From contig NZ_JAKRGC010000015.1 of assembly GCF_022347745.1 (NCBI RefSeq), positions 1-50,234 of the forward strand: DNA of 50,234 nt, in the 5' to 3' direction. The stretch comes from Streptomyces sp. OfavH-34-F (GTDB taxonomy: Bacteria > Actinomycetota > Actinomycetes > Streptomycetales > Streptomycetaceae). The position numbers and the translations under genes are program-made. The notes under the pieces were generated by a model. That model had not been told where the DNA came from. It saw only the letters and a list, made by a program, of their open reading frames with translations, and ran no database searches. Shown here one piece after another: positions 1 through 8,577 of the stretch (the stretch's first letter is position 1; each line of letters opens with the position of its first letter).

Positions 1-162
1 GTGGGCCCCGGCCCGCCGGGCCGCCAGCGCCGCCACGTACGGCGGGCCGGGGTACTCGCGCGAGCCGCCAATCACCATCACCAGCCCGCCATCACCCTTC
101 ACTCCCCCGCCGGCCACGGCAACGGCCCGCAGTGCCAACTGCCGCGCGCACGAACGCTCCAC
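1..162 (-). CDS. NAD(P)H-hydrate dehydratase-like protein, N-terminus only
   Basis: Partial gene running off the left edge. The 54 visible residues contain KGDGGLVMVIGGSREYPGPP followed by an alanine-rich helix (YVAALAARRAGA). This matches the start of the ADP-dependent NAD(P)HX dehydratase (NnrD/YjeF C-terminal) ribokinase-like fold, which repairs hydrated NAD(P)H. The GTG at 162 is chosen because a GGAG lies 8 nt upstream; a second in-frame GTG six bases earlier is possible. It diverges from trpD. The family call rests on one motif because the catalytic part lies outside the window. Confidence 0.7.
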   Translation of the reverse strand, partial: MERSCARQLALRAVAVAGGGVKGDGGLVMVIGGSREYPGPPYVAALAARRAGAH

Positions 163-282
163 GCGCACAGCTCCGCCGCCGCCGGCCCCGCGAACCTGGC
201 CGTATGACGCCGCGTCAGTCGCTAGGCTCGGAACAGACACCCGCGCCGACACCCGGCGCCGGGCCGCTTCGAGGGGAACCCC
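163..282. promoter_or_regulatory. Divergent intergenic region; -10-like TAGGCT for trpD
   Basis: This 120-bp gap separates two divergent genes and should hold both promoters. A TAGGCT hexamer at 223-228 fits the streptomycete -10 consensus (TANNNT). A purine-rich GAGGGGA just before the GTG at 283 is a good ribosome binding site. No convincing -35 is visible. Confidence 0.4.
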
Positions 283-1335
283 GTGACCGCACCCACCCGT
301 ACCTGGCCGCACCTGCTCGCCACCCTGCTGCGCGGCGAGGACCTCACAGCGGACGACACCAGGTGGGCGATGCGCGCAGTCATGGACGACGACCACGAAC
401 CGGTCGCCCTGGCCGGCTTCCTCGTCGCGCTGCGCGCCAAGGGCGAGAGCCCCGCCGAGCTCGGCGGCCTGCTCGACGCCCTCATGGAGCGCGTCGTCCC
501 GCTGCCCGTCGACGGCACCGGGGTCCTCGACATCGTCGGCACCGGCGGCGACGGCGCGCACACCGTCAACATCTCCACCATGGCCGCGATCGTCACCGCC
601 GCCGCCGGAGTCGCGGTGGTGAAGAATGGCGGCCGCTCCGTCTCCAGCAAGAGCGGCTCCGCCGACGTCCTGGAACAGCTCGGCGTGCCCCTCAACCTCA
701 GCCCCGCCCAGGTCGCCCAGTGCGTCCACGACCTCGGCATCGGCTTCACCTTCGCCCCCGCCTTCCACCGCGGACTGCGCCACGCCTCCCCCGTGCGCCG
801 CACCCTCGGCGTGCCCACCGCGATCAACTACATCGCCCCGCTGACCAACCCCGCCCGCCCCGGCACCGCTCTGGTCGGCTGCTCCAACCTCCAGCTCGCC
901 CCCCACCTGGCCACCGTGCTCGCCAGCCGCGGAACCCGGGCACTGGTCGTCCGCGGACAGGACGGCCTGGACGAGATCACCACGGCCGCCTGCACCGACG
1001 TGTGGCATGCCGACGACAGCGGTGTGCACCGGACCACGTTCGACACCGCCCGCTTCGGCCTCGCCCGCCCCGGTGCGGACGCACTGCGCGGCGGGGACGC
1101 CGTCTACAACGCGGACGCCGTCCACACCGTGCTCTCCGGCGCCCCGGGAGCCGCCCGCGACGCCGTCCTCGCCAACACCGCCGGAGCCCTCGCCGCCCAC
1201 AACACCACGGCCGACCTCGAGGACGCCTTCGCCGATGGCCTGGACCGCGCCCGCGTCGCGATCGACAGCGGAGCCGCCGCAGACCTGCTCGCCCGCTGGA
1301 CCAAACTCGCCACCGCCCTCGCTCCCCCTCGCTGA
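283..1335 (+). CDS. trpD: Anthranilate phosphoribosyltransferase (TrpD family)
   Basis: The 350-residue length is normal for AnPRT, which transfers phosphoribose from PRPP to anthranilate in tryptophan synthesis. The PRPP-binding glycine loop GTGGDGAHTVN is at about residues 86-96 and the DGLDE metal motif near 226. The next block reads KNGGRSVSSKSGSADVLE (114-131). In typical TrpD this begins KHGNR, and in the known family that His and Asn line the anthranilate pocket, so both positions differ here. No other trp gene is adjacent, so this may be a secondary-metabolism or plasmid paralogue. The 3' part is duplicated at 11967-12189. The GTG start has a GAGGGGA ribosome site. Confidence 0.93.
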   Translation: MTAPTRTWPHLLATLLRGEDLTADDTRWAMRAVMDDDHEPVALAGFLVALRAKGESPAELGGLLDALMERVVPLPVDGTGVLDIVGTGGDGAHTVNISTMAAIVTAAAGVAVVKNGGRSVSSKSGSADVLEQLGVPLNLSPAQVAQCVHDLGIGFTFAPAFHRGLRHASPVRRTLGVPTAINYIAPLTNPARPGTALVGCSNLQLAPHLATVLASRGTRALVVRGQDGLDEITTAACTDVWHADDSGVHRTTFDTARFGLARPGADALRGGDAVYNADAVHTVLSGAPGAARDAVLANTAGALAAHNTTADLEDAFADGLDRARVAIDSGAAADLLARWTKLATALAPPR

Positions 1336-1517
1336 CCTCGTCACCCCGCTCACCGCACTGCCCCACCCGTCAGCAGCGGAACCCGCCGCGACCACCGCTC
1401 CACCGCCTCCCACCGCCGACCGGTGCCCACCGCGGTGATGTCCCGTACGAGCTCCGCGAACGCCGCCCCCCGCTGCGCCGGCACCCGACCCGGAAGGCCG
1501 TCCACTGCGGCCCGTCC
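1113..1517 (+). repeat. 405-bp direct repeat, copy 1 (trpD 3' end plus end of convergent gene)
   Basis: This segment aligns without gaps to 11967-12371 in the same orientation, with about 18 mismatches counted by eye. It covers the last 74 codons of trpD, its stop, the 14-bp gap and the last 56 codons of the convergent gene. Here both genes are intact, so this is the parental arrangement. Confidence 0.93.
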
Positions 1518-2234
1518 CTTCTCGGGATCCGGGTAGGCCGCCATGACCGCCGCGAGCGGGGCCTGCACGACCGACTTCGGTACGCTCGGGCTGGACGCGT
1601 GCGCGGATGCCACCAACGCGGCCCGTTCCCGCCAGGGCAGGAACACCGCGAGCTCCCGGACCACATCCAGCGGGTCGTCGCTGGTGTGCACCATGGTCAG
1701 CAGCCGGTTGGGGCTCCCCGCCACCGAGCGCAGCGTGTCCGCCCCCCGGCCGGCCGGGTCGTTCCCGCCCTTCAAGCGCGTCAGCCGTCGCGCGGCGTCA
1801 CCGCCGGGGTGGCGGTACAGCACCAGCAGCCCCGGCCCCAGCCCCACCACGGTGTCCAGCAGAAGCAGCCGCTCCGCGGTCGCGCGACGGAGCTGCCACC
1901 ACCACAACACCCGGACTCCGGACCGCTCCAGCCGTACGACGCTCGCGCCCACCGGTGTGAAGCCGGCGGCCTCCACCCTCGCCAGCACGTCCGCCGCCGC
2001 GCCGACCGCCATGGCATCCGGCCGTACCCACAGCAGTGCGGTCTCGGAGACGAACCGCTCCGCCCCGGCCTCTCCGAGTACACCCACCAGCGTCGCCCAC
2101 CCCTCCCGCACCAGCGGGTCAAGGGCATAGTGCTGCGCCTTCTCCGGCACCCGGGTCAGGCGGTCCGGGGCAGGGACGGGCATGTCCACCCACCCCTGCC
2201 CCATGGCCGCCTCCGCCCTGACTGATGTCGTCAC
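1350..2234 (-). CDS. Nucleoside-diphosphate-kinase-like protein
   Basis: The 294-residue product has NDK-like motifs in order: ALLWVRPDAMAVG near 66-78 (cf. LIKPDA), DTLRSVAGSPN near 166-176 (cf. TIRGDFG), and VHTSDDPLDVVRELAVF near 182-198. The last corresponds to the active-site HGSD block, with the phosphate-accepting His retained at 183. It is about twice the length of a housekeeping NDK, with an extra N-terminal stretch and C-terminal domain, so the substrate may differ. The GTG at 2234 is chosen because GGAGGG lies 6 nt upstream; the open frame continues to 2924 but without coding character. It converges on trpD with a 14-bp gap. Confidence 0.75.
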   Translation of the reverse strand: MTTSVRAEAAMGQGWVDMPVPAPDRLTRVPEKAQHYALDPLVREGWATLVGVLGEAGAERFVSETALLWVRPDAMAVGAAADVLARVEAAGFTPVGASVVRLERSGVRVLWWWQLRRATAERLLLLDTVVGLGPGLLVLYRHPGGDAARRLTRLKGGNDPAGRGADTLRSVAGSPNRLLTMVHTSDDPLDVVRELAVFLPWRERAALVASAHASSPSVPKSVVQAPLAAVMAAYPDPEKGRAAVDGLPGRVPAQRGAAFAELVRDITAVGTGRRWEAVERWSRRVPLLTGGAVR

Positions 2235-2964
2235 CGCGATCCCTCCGCTCCTGCCGACTGTGTGCCTCGACCAGCACACCGCAGGAGGACGAACCACCAC
2301 AGAGGTCAAGGTCGTGAACGCCGTGAACACCAGCCCGCCTGTGTGAATTCGCGTGAAACCAGAACCCGCACCAGAAAGGGCTGGACCCCGCGCAGCCGGT
2401 GACGCAGTGCGGGCCGAACAGAAGATGCGGGGCGAAGGCCAGGGCGCAACACGCCGAGCCGGCGCCCGTGACCACCACGGACACGCCGACTTCCAAGCAG
2501 ACCGGCGCCTGACCACCCCCTGGGGCCGAGTGCGAAACCCAGCACGCCCGCGCGTACGGCTCCTGCAGACCCCGACAACCCCTGGCACGGCTGAACACCC
2601 GTCGAACCAGCCGACCGAGCAGCAGCGGCGGCCGCCCGCGCGCGGCCGCCCCGCTCCGACTACGTGAGGGAAGACCATGACCGCGGTACCGAGGACCGCG
2701 TGAAGCACGGAAGACCAAAGCGCGCTCTCGTCCAAACCGCTGCACTGGGCCAGCCTCGCGCGCAGACCGCTCTCTCCCACTGAAGTAGAGGCCCGGCACG
2801 ATGGTCTCCTCGCTCGTCCGCGCCTGGCCAAGGCGGAGTGAGGGCCCGGATACCGCCACCGTACGAAGGCCGGAAGGAGCCGCGCTGTCCGCGGGCGGAG
2901 CGAGACTGAAGCGATCTCACACATTCGAAGGGTCCGTCTCGGCCCGGCGCCCGGCCATCAGCTC
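2235..2964. other. Gene-free interval of about 730 bp
   Basis: No frame on either strand shows a recognisable domain, a plausible ribosome site or sustained coding-type third-position bias. It must hold the promoter of the NDK-like gene on the minus strand. Confidence 0.6.
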
Positions 2965-3492
2965 GTGCGGAACCCCCGGGAACTGTGGCCCCGGGAAACG
3001 TCCGACTTCCACCCGTGGCTGATCGAGAATCTCGGTCTTCTCGGAGCGTGCATGGGTATCGGACGGCTGGAGTTCACCGGCCGCGAAGTCCTCGTCGGGG
3101 AGCAGTGGACCCATTCCGACCGCCACGGAACGCAGAGAGCGGTCGGCGGACTGCGGCTGGACATCAGCGCCCGGGACGAGCACGGACGTGCGGTGGTCGT
3201 CGAGGCGCAGTTCGGCCCGGCCGACCACGGCCATCTGGGCCAGCTCGTGACCTACGCCCACGCCTGCGAGGCGGCCGTCGCCGTGTGGGTGGTCGCGGAC
3301 ACCGACCCGCTGTTCTACACCGAACACCTCACGGCGCTCGCGGAACTCAACGAGCTCTTCGCGGGACGGCGGCAGTTCTTCGCGGTGGCGCTCACGCTGG
3401 AGTCGGAACCGCAGCCGGCGCCGGCACCGGACGGTTTCCTGCGCCCCCGGCTACGTCGTATCGACCTGAAGACGGGCCGGGGCGAAGACTAG
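2965..3492 (+). CDS. PD-(D/E)XK nuclease-like protein
   Basis: The 175-residue protein begins with WPRETSDFHPWLIENLGLLG. This is typical of small nuclease-fold proteins that open with a 'W..E..DF..WL..N...LG' segment. It continues with the core LRLDISARDEHGRAVVVEAQ. The candidate catalytic residues are D66, E80 and Q82 (an E-x-Q variant of E-x-K, common in this group). A helical region with HLGQLVTYAHA follows, as in the family. The GTG start has no clear ribosome site, so the true N-terminus is uncertain; an ATG at 3052 would remove the first part of the fold. The gene ends 53 bp before the large gene at 3546, suggesting a functional pair. Confidence 0.65.
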   Translation: MRNPRELWPRETSDFHPWLIENLGLLGACMGIGRLEFTGREVLVGEQWTHSDRHGTQRAVGGLRLDISARDEHGRAVVVEAQFGPADHGHLGQLVTYAHACEAAVAVWVVADTDPLFYTEHLTALAELNELFAGRRQFFAVALTLESEPQPAPAPDGFLRPRLRRIDLKTGRGED

Positions 3493-3533
3493 GTCTTCGG
3501 GCCGTCTGGCCGATCATGCTGCACGGCGGGTGC

Positions 3534-3539
3534 TAGCGT
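3534..3539 (+). promoter_or_regulatory. Leaderless -10 element TAGCGT
   Basis: TAGCGT ends 6 nt before the GTG at 3546 and no ribosome site lies between them. This is the usual arrangement for actinobacterial leaderless transcripts starting at the initiation codon, so the large gene can be transcribed independently of 2965-3492. Confidence 0.6.
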
Positions 3540-3545
3540 GGGCCG

Positions 3546-6500
3546 GTGACACCGAATGGCGCTCCCGGAGCGGTAGTTGACCCGTCCCGGCTGGCGGACG
3601 GCTCGCACACGGCTAAGGCCCTCACCGAGCTGGGCTCCAACGGCGAGCGAGCACTGGACCACCTTCGCACCGCCGCGCAGATGCTTCAGGAACCCGAGCG
3701 CTGGCCCAGGCCGTTCGAGACCGTCCAGGCGTCCTGCCGGTCCGCTCTGGATGCGCTCCTCAAGGAAGCCGGGGAGGACTTCGAGGGTTCCCGCGATGCT
3801 CAGAAGCAGGTCAACGACGAGGTCGCGGGCCTCATCAAGCGGGCCGGGAAGCAGGGGCAGACCCCGCTGGGCACGTTGCTTACTGCTCTCGACGCCGCCG
3901 ACGTGCCAGACGTCCTGGAGCCGAAGGCCGGCCTGGGCGCGCAAGTCGAGCGGCTGCTCCGCATCCCCGAGCCCTATCTGCCGGTTCTGCCCGACCCCCT
4001 GCCGGAGTACGAGACGGTCTGCGGGCTCCTTGACCTGGTCAAGGAGCTGCCGGCGCTTCCCCCCGAAGGGGATGCTGCCCATCAGCGAGTCGTCGAGACC
4101 CTGCGCCGCGTGCGCCAGGCCCGGCAGGAGTCCGGAGCGGCCGAAGCGGCCGCCCGGCCGGATGACCTCGACGGCCTGCGGAACGCCTGGGCCTACCACG
4201 AGCGCGAGAAGCAGAACGGCGGCGGCTTCCGGCGGCGCCAGCTGACGCACCTCCTCGTCCAGCGCAACGGCGACGTTCCGGGGGACGGGGAGGAGGAGGC
4301 GCTCCGGGCCTGGTCGAAGTTCTACCAGCGCACCTCCGGCACCCTTCACGGCGGAGGTACGGACGAGGCGAGCACCCGCCGTCTTTTCGCCGACCTTCTG
4401 GCCCATGTCGAGCAGCTCCTGCTCGACCTGCCCGCCCTGGCTCCGCTGCTGGTCCGGCTCGCCCGGACCGAAGCACCCACCGCCGAGGACGCCGCCGCCG
4501 TGGCTGCCTTCCACCAACCTCGCGCGATCAGATGGTTCTTCTCCAACGCCGTCAGCCCCGGCTGGCTCGGCCTTGTCAGTACGGCGCGGCTGCTGCCCCA
4601 GGCGGAGTACTGGTCGGCCCAGTCGTACCTGGAGCGCGTCGCCCGGGAGGATCCGCAGCGGGTCCTGGACTGGATCCAGCTGCACCAGGGCGCGTTCACC
4701 GGCGTGGACCCGGTCGTGCTGGGCGGTCTGCTGCGGGTGGCTCGTGCCATCGGCAAGGCCTCCGCCTCCGTGGTGCGCGCCGTCGTGGACCAGGACGACG
4801 CGGTGGAGGTGCTCTGGCGTCAGCTGGTGGTGTGGCTGGTCGACATCCCGGCCGGCGAGCGGGACGTCGACTGGGTGGAGACGGCCAAGCGGGTGCTGCT
4901 GCATGTGGCGGAGCACCCGGACGGGCAGTACTGGGAGCTCCAGGCGCTGCTGAGGGATCTCCAGTGCGCCGCGTACGGCCCGGACGGCGCCGGGGAGGCG
5001 GTCGTGGTGCGGGCCGTGCGCTCCGCGGTGAAGGCGGTCGTCGAGGCTGCCGTGACGTCCGGGGCGGAGCGGGCGGACCTTGACCTGGCGGACGACCTGC
5101 GCCAGGTCGTCGCGGCCGACGACTTCGGCGGTGCTTCCGCTACCCGGATCGCGGTCCGTGCCCGCCTCGACTTCGCCCGGACCGAGTTCCAGCACGGCGT
5201 CACCCTGGCCGAGCGCACCAGCGGATGGCCGAGTCTGCCGGGGCCTTCCCGGTGGGCGGACCGCGTGCTGGCCGCGCACCTGCTGGAGGCCCTCCCCCCG
5301 CAGCACGACGACTCCGAGGCGTCCCAGAGCTGGCTCGCGGCCGCCCGCGGTCTCCTGACTCGCGTGGGTGACGTCAAGATGGTCGGCGCCGACATCTTCG
5401 ACCTGGTCGCCACCTCCCTTGACCGTTGCCCGCCCGCTGCCCTGCCGGAGCTGGAAGAAGATCTCGCGGCCGCGTTCGGCCCGGCCCCGACCGGGGCCGC
5501 CCTCGACGCGGGCCGCAGCGCTCTGGCCGACGGGACTGTGCCGGCCCCGGCGCGCTGGTACGTGGTGTGGTCGCTGTCCCCGCTACTGCCCGCCTCGGTG
5601 CTTGCCCCGTGGCGGCCCGCCGTCGACGCGGTGACCTCCCTGCTCGGGCCCGCTCCGGCCAAGCCGGAGCCGCGCTTTCGGATCGTCCCCTACCTCGACA
5701 CCCTCACCGCCGCGGGACAGGAACTCGCGGCCTCGGCCACCAGCCAGGGCGCGCCGGCGGCCGCCGCGCTCCTGCTACAGCGGCAGCAGACCGGTTCCCT
5801 GTCCCCGGACTACGCCCGGAACGTCCTGGGCCGGCTCGTCGCCACCGACGCGGCCCTGTGGGCCGCCGACGTCCCCGCGGTCACCGCGGCCCTCGTGGAC
5901 CACACTCTGCAGCACGCCTACCTGGCCGCGCTACGCCCCCTGCTGGACGCCGACCCGTGCCCGCTCCCGGACCGCGAGGCCACCACGAGGGCGGTCATCG
6001 CGGCGCTGTGGGACCTGTTCGGAGCCCCCGGCGTCGAGGCCTCGGTCATGCTGCAGGCGCAGCAGACCCTGTGCATGGCGCTGAGTAAGGCGTGGACGCA
6101 CCACGTCGACCTCGGGGACATGTCGGTTGCGCTCACCGGCTGGCTCGAAACGGCCGTCGCCGCCTGGACCGAGCCGACCACTCCGGCGGACGGCCCGCTG
6201 TCGGTCGCGCTCTGGGAGACCGGCGGCCTCGCGCTCGACGCCCTCATCCGATACGGCCTCACGTTCGCCGTGGCCCCGGCCGAACTCACGGTGGCCGTCG
6301 AGACCCTGCTCGACGGCATCCTCGCCGAGGGAACCGACGGCCGCGCCCTGGCCGTCGTCGGCCAACACCTCCCCGCTCTGATCCAGCACGCGCCCCGCTG
6401 GACCGACCGGCACCAGGCAGATCTCTTCGACCTCGACAAGACGTTCGTGCCTGCCGTCTTCGGGCTCAACTCCCGGCGGCCCCTCGATGCGGCCGGCATG

Positions 6501-7169
6501 CGAATCCTGCAGCGCCTCGACCCGGTCAAGCTCGCCGCCTACCTGGCCCGCACCAACGGCGACGACCCGACACCCACGCCGCTCTGGGCGTACTGCGCGG
6601 CCCTGCTCCTGGCCAGGCCGGCCGACCTCGGAGGCCGTTCCGAGTTCCTCGCCGTCCTCATGACCTGCGACGGCGGCCCTCCGGCGATCTCCCGGCTGCT
6701 GGGCGACGCCGAGCGCCTCCTGCCCCGCACCGCCACTCCAGAGAGGGCGGCGGACGTCGAGCAGGGCGTTGAGCTGTGGCGCGGCATTCTCGCGCTCGAC
6801 CTTCCCGGCTCGGCCGGCCACCTGCACGCCGCCGGGAACTTCGCCCACACCGCAGCGCTGGACAACGCGGTGTGGCTGGAGCTGACCGCCCAGACCCTTG
6901 AGCGCACCACGGACATCACCCGCATCACCGCCGTGGCACGGCGCGCGGCCCGGCATCCAGACCGCGAAGCCGCCCACCGGATCCTCGCGGCCCTCGTGGT
7001 CTGCGATGCCTCCGTCGGCTCCGTCACGGGATCGCTCCGCACCACGGAGATCAAGAACGCGGGCATCGCGTTGTGGCAGACCTCCCAGCCCGGCACACCG
7101 GGCCGTTCAGAGCTCGGCCAGGCCCTCGCCCGCCACTACGACTTCCTCGAGGGCGCCGCAGAGCAGTAG
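3546..7169 (+). CDS. 1207-residue helical protein of unknown function
   Basis: No family recognised. The protein is almost entirely alpha-helical by composition, rich in Ala/Leu/Asp/Arg. It looks like a long helical-repeat solenoid with no signal peptide, membrane segment, Walker motif or nuclease motif. A region near residues 215-275 (AWAYHEREKQNGGGFRRRQ, then WSKFYQRTSGTLHGGG) is more polar and patterned and may be a separate N-terminal domain. Later segments such as RAIRWFFSNAVSPGWLG (about 328-344) resemble scaffold parts of large bacterial defence or signalling proteins, but this is only an impression. Codon bias is strongly coding throughout. It follows a nuclease-like gene and has its own leaderless promoter. 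Confidence 0.85.
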   Translation: MTPNGAPGAVVDPSRLADGSHTAKALTELGSNGERALDHLRTAAQMLQEPERWPRPFETVQASCRSALDALLKEAGEDFEGSRDAQKQVNDEVAGLIKRAGKQGQTPLGTLLTALDAADVPDVLEPKAGLGAQVERLLRIPEPYLPVLPDPLPEYETVCGLLDLVKELPALPPEGDAAHQRVVETLRRVRQARQESGAAEAAARPDDLDGLRNAWAYHEREKQNGGGFRRRQLTHLLVQRNGDVPGDGEEEALRAWSKFYQRTSGTLHGGGTDEASTRRLFADLLAHVEQLLLDLPALAPLLVRLARTEAPTAEDAAAVAAFHQPRAIRWFFSNAVSPGWLGLVSTARLLPQAEYWSAQSYLERVAREDPQRVLDWIQLHQGAFTGVDPVVLGGLLRVARAIGKASASVVRAVVDQDDAVEVLWRQLVVWLVDIPAGERDVDWVETAKRVLLHVAEHPDGQYWELQALLRDLQCAAYGPDGAGEAVVVRAVRSAVKAVVEAAVTSGAERADLDLADDLRQVVAADDFGGASATRIAVRARLDFARTEFQHGVTLAERTSGWPSLPGPSRWADRVLAAHLLEALPPQHDDSEASQSWLAAARGLLTRVGDVKMVGADIFDLVATSLDRCPPAALPELEEDLAAAFGPAPTGAALDAGRSALADGTVPAPARWYVVWSLSPLLPASVLAPWRPAVDAVTSLLGPAPAKPEPRFRIVPYLDTLTAAGQELAASATSQGAPAAAALLLQRQQTGSLSPDYARNVLGRLVATDAALWAADVPAVTAALVDHTLQHAYLAALRPLLDADPCPLPDREATTRAVIAALWDLFGAPGVEASVMLQAQQTLCMALSKAWTHHVDLGDMSVALTGWLETAVAAWTEPTTPADGPLSVALWETGGLALDALIRYGLTFAVAPAELTVAVETLLDGILAEGTDGRALAVVGQHLPALIQHAPRWTDRHQADLFDLDKTFVPAVFGLNSRRPLDAAGMRILQRLDPVKLAAYLARTNGDDPTPTPLWAYCAALLLARPADLGGRSEFLAVLMTCDGGPPAISRLLGDAERLLPRTATPERAADVEQGVELWRGILALDLPGSAGHLHAAGNFAHTAALDNAVWLELTAQTLERTTDITRITAVARRAARHPDREAAHRILAALVVCDASVGSVTGSLRTTEIKNAGIALWQTSQPGTPGRSELGQALARHYDFLEGAAEQ

Positions 7170-7602
7170 GCGGGGAAGCCACCGCTTGCCGGACCGCACG
7201 CGGCGGACGGGGGCTACCCGGGGCTTGAGGAACATCCTTGTCAGATCGTGCGCTAAACCCTTGCGGGCCGGCAGTGATCCGCCGCGAGCGCGCAGAGCTC
7301 TCGAGGGCTTCTCCATTCCGGTGCCCGGTGCACTTGCACGGGGAGCGGAAAGGTGATCTACCGATTTCACCCGTCAGAGTGGTTCGCAAGCTGGCGCAGG
7401 CTGCCTCCCGTCTTCCGCCGCAATACTTTCCTCTCGCTTTCCGTGCAGAATCGGCCGAAATCTGACGACGAGGGGACCGGATTGGCCTAAAGGTCGGCCC
7501 GCACCCGCGAGAAGCCGAACAAGATCATTCCACTTTCATGGACTTTCTCGAACTGGTGCGGTAACCGATGGCCGCCTACGGTATGTGTCGGGGAAACGCA
7601 AA
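7170..7602. other. Gene-free interval
   Basis: About 430 bp with lower GC than its surroundings, especially 7440-7560. No supported gene or strong terminator hairpin was found. It likely holds the promoter for the small gene at 7681. Confidence 0.55.
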
Positions 7603-7640
7603 AGGGCTTCGAGGCGGGCGGTCAACTCCCTCGAAGCCCT
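7603..7640 (+). promoter_or_regulatory. 12-bp perfect leader hairpin
   Basis: AGGGCTTCGAGG (7603-7614) pairs perfectly with CCTCGAAGCCCT (7629-7640) across a 14-nt loop. There is no T-run after it, and it lies 28 nt upstream of the ribosome site of the gene at 7681. It may be a 5'-UTR regulatory or stabilising stem rather than a terminator. Confidence 0.5.
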
Positions 7641-7680
7641 CACGCGTCTGCCCTGTTCCACCCCAGAGAAGGAGAACAGA

Positions 7681-7944
7681 GTGATTGAACGCGTAATCCA
7701 GAATCCCGTAGGCGGTTTTCTGGTGTGTCCTGACTTTACCATTCCGGTTTCCCACTCCGGTCAAACCTCGCTGGTGAATATTTTCCGCTTCACCCTGCGC
7801 TGGAGTTCCGTACTGCTCAGTTCCCTGGCGGTCGGCACCGCGCTGAGTGGCGAGGCGCCGTCGTACGCGGCCCTTGCGGTCCTCGGGCCTCTGGTCTGGG
7901 CCGACCGGACGAGCTTCACCTGGGTGAGGAGTCGTCGCTCCTGA
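7681..7944 (+). CDS. Small membrane-associated protein, unknown
   Basis: The 87-residue product starts at GTG with an ideal AAGGAG 6 nt upstream. The longer frame from 7585 overlaps the leader hairpin and is not preferred. A hydrophobic stretch from about residue 40 to 70 (FRFTLRWSSVLLSSLAVGTA, then ALAVLGPLVWA) suggests one or two membrane helices. The tail is short and basic. The function is unknown. Confidence 0.6.
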   Translation: MIERVIQNPVGGFLVCPDFTIPVSHSGQTSLVNIFRFTLRWSSVLLSSLAVGTALSGEAPSYAALAVLGPLVWADRTSFTWVRSRRS

Positions 7945-8028
7945 CCGACGGCGGGGGCGGGCCGTCCGGCTCGCCCCCGCCTGTTCGGTGCAGTCGAGCA
8001 GTTGGTGTTGATCACAGACGGAGGGGCG

Positions 8029-8577
8029 ATGGAGTGGCACGCAGAAGGCACGCTAGGTGCGGGGATGGTGGTGCGCAGGTGTGCGCTGTCGGAGTGCGGA
8101 CGGCAGATCACTGACCGGCAGGCAACGGGCCGGCCGCGGCGCTACTGCCAGGTGAGCTGCCGGCGCCGCGCGCAGTACTTGCGCGACCTGGCCAGAAAGG
8201 CCGAACGCTCAGGCCCGGCGCGTCCTTCGCGCGCCGAGGGACGAGCGGAGGTGAGCGAGGGCCGGCGGCCTTTCGGGCAGGCGCTCACCAACCTCTTCCG
8301 CGACAGCGGGCTGCCGGTGCGGGACGTCGCCAGGCTCACGCGGATCGTCACCGAAGCCGGCAGAGCGGCCGGAGAGGAATCCGCACCGCCTTGGCGCGGT
8401 GACGTCCAGGAGCAGACGGAGTTCCTGGACGACTGGGAACGGGTGAGCCAGCTCGTCGAACGATGCGGCGTGAGTGCTGAACGGTTTCGGCCATTGTGGG
8501 ACATGGCCCGCCGCGCCGCCTTGCGCGACCTTGACCGCGACCACGTCGGTGAGGGCACAACGCCCGGGGCCTCATGA
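8029..8577 (+). CDS. Zinc-ribbon protein, cotranscribed with a sigma-region-4 protein
   Basis: The 182-residue protein has an N-terminal CALSECGR...GRPRRYCQVSCRRRAQ pattern (C-x4-C and C-x3-C with arginines), a small treble-clef/zinc-ribbon seen in streptomycete DNA-associated proteins. The rest is charged and helical. The ATG at 8029 follows GGAGGGG closely. Its TGA overlaps the next gene's ATG (ATGA at 8574), so the two products are translationally coupled and probably act together. Confidence 0.65.
   Translation: MEWHAEGTLGAGMVVRRCALSECGRQITDRQATGRPRRYCQVSCRRRAQYLRDLARKAERSGPARPSRAEGRAEVSEGRRPFGQALTNLFRDSGLPVRDVARLTRIVTEAGRAAGEESAPPWRGDVQEQTEFLDDWERVSQLVERCGVSAERFRPLWDMARRAALRDLDRDHVGEGTTPGAS

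Noticed and set aside
132..2225. 697-residue Arg/Pro-rich open frame across trpD and beyond
   Set aside because: Shadow frame of trpD and the NDK-like gene; low complexity and no domains.
2340..2700. Small genes on either strand in the 2.3-2.7 kb gap
   Set aside because: Frames are low complexity without ribosome sites or recognisable motifs.
3489..5306. 605-residue open frame on the minus strand
   Set aside because: Antisense shadow of the 1207-residue gene, whose codon bias and leaderless promoter support the plus strand.
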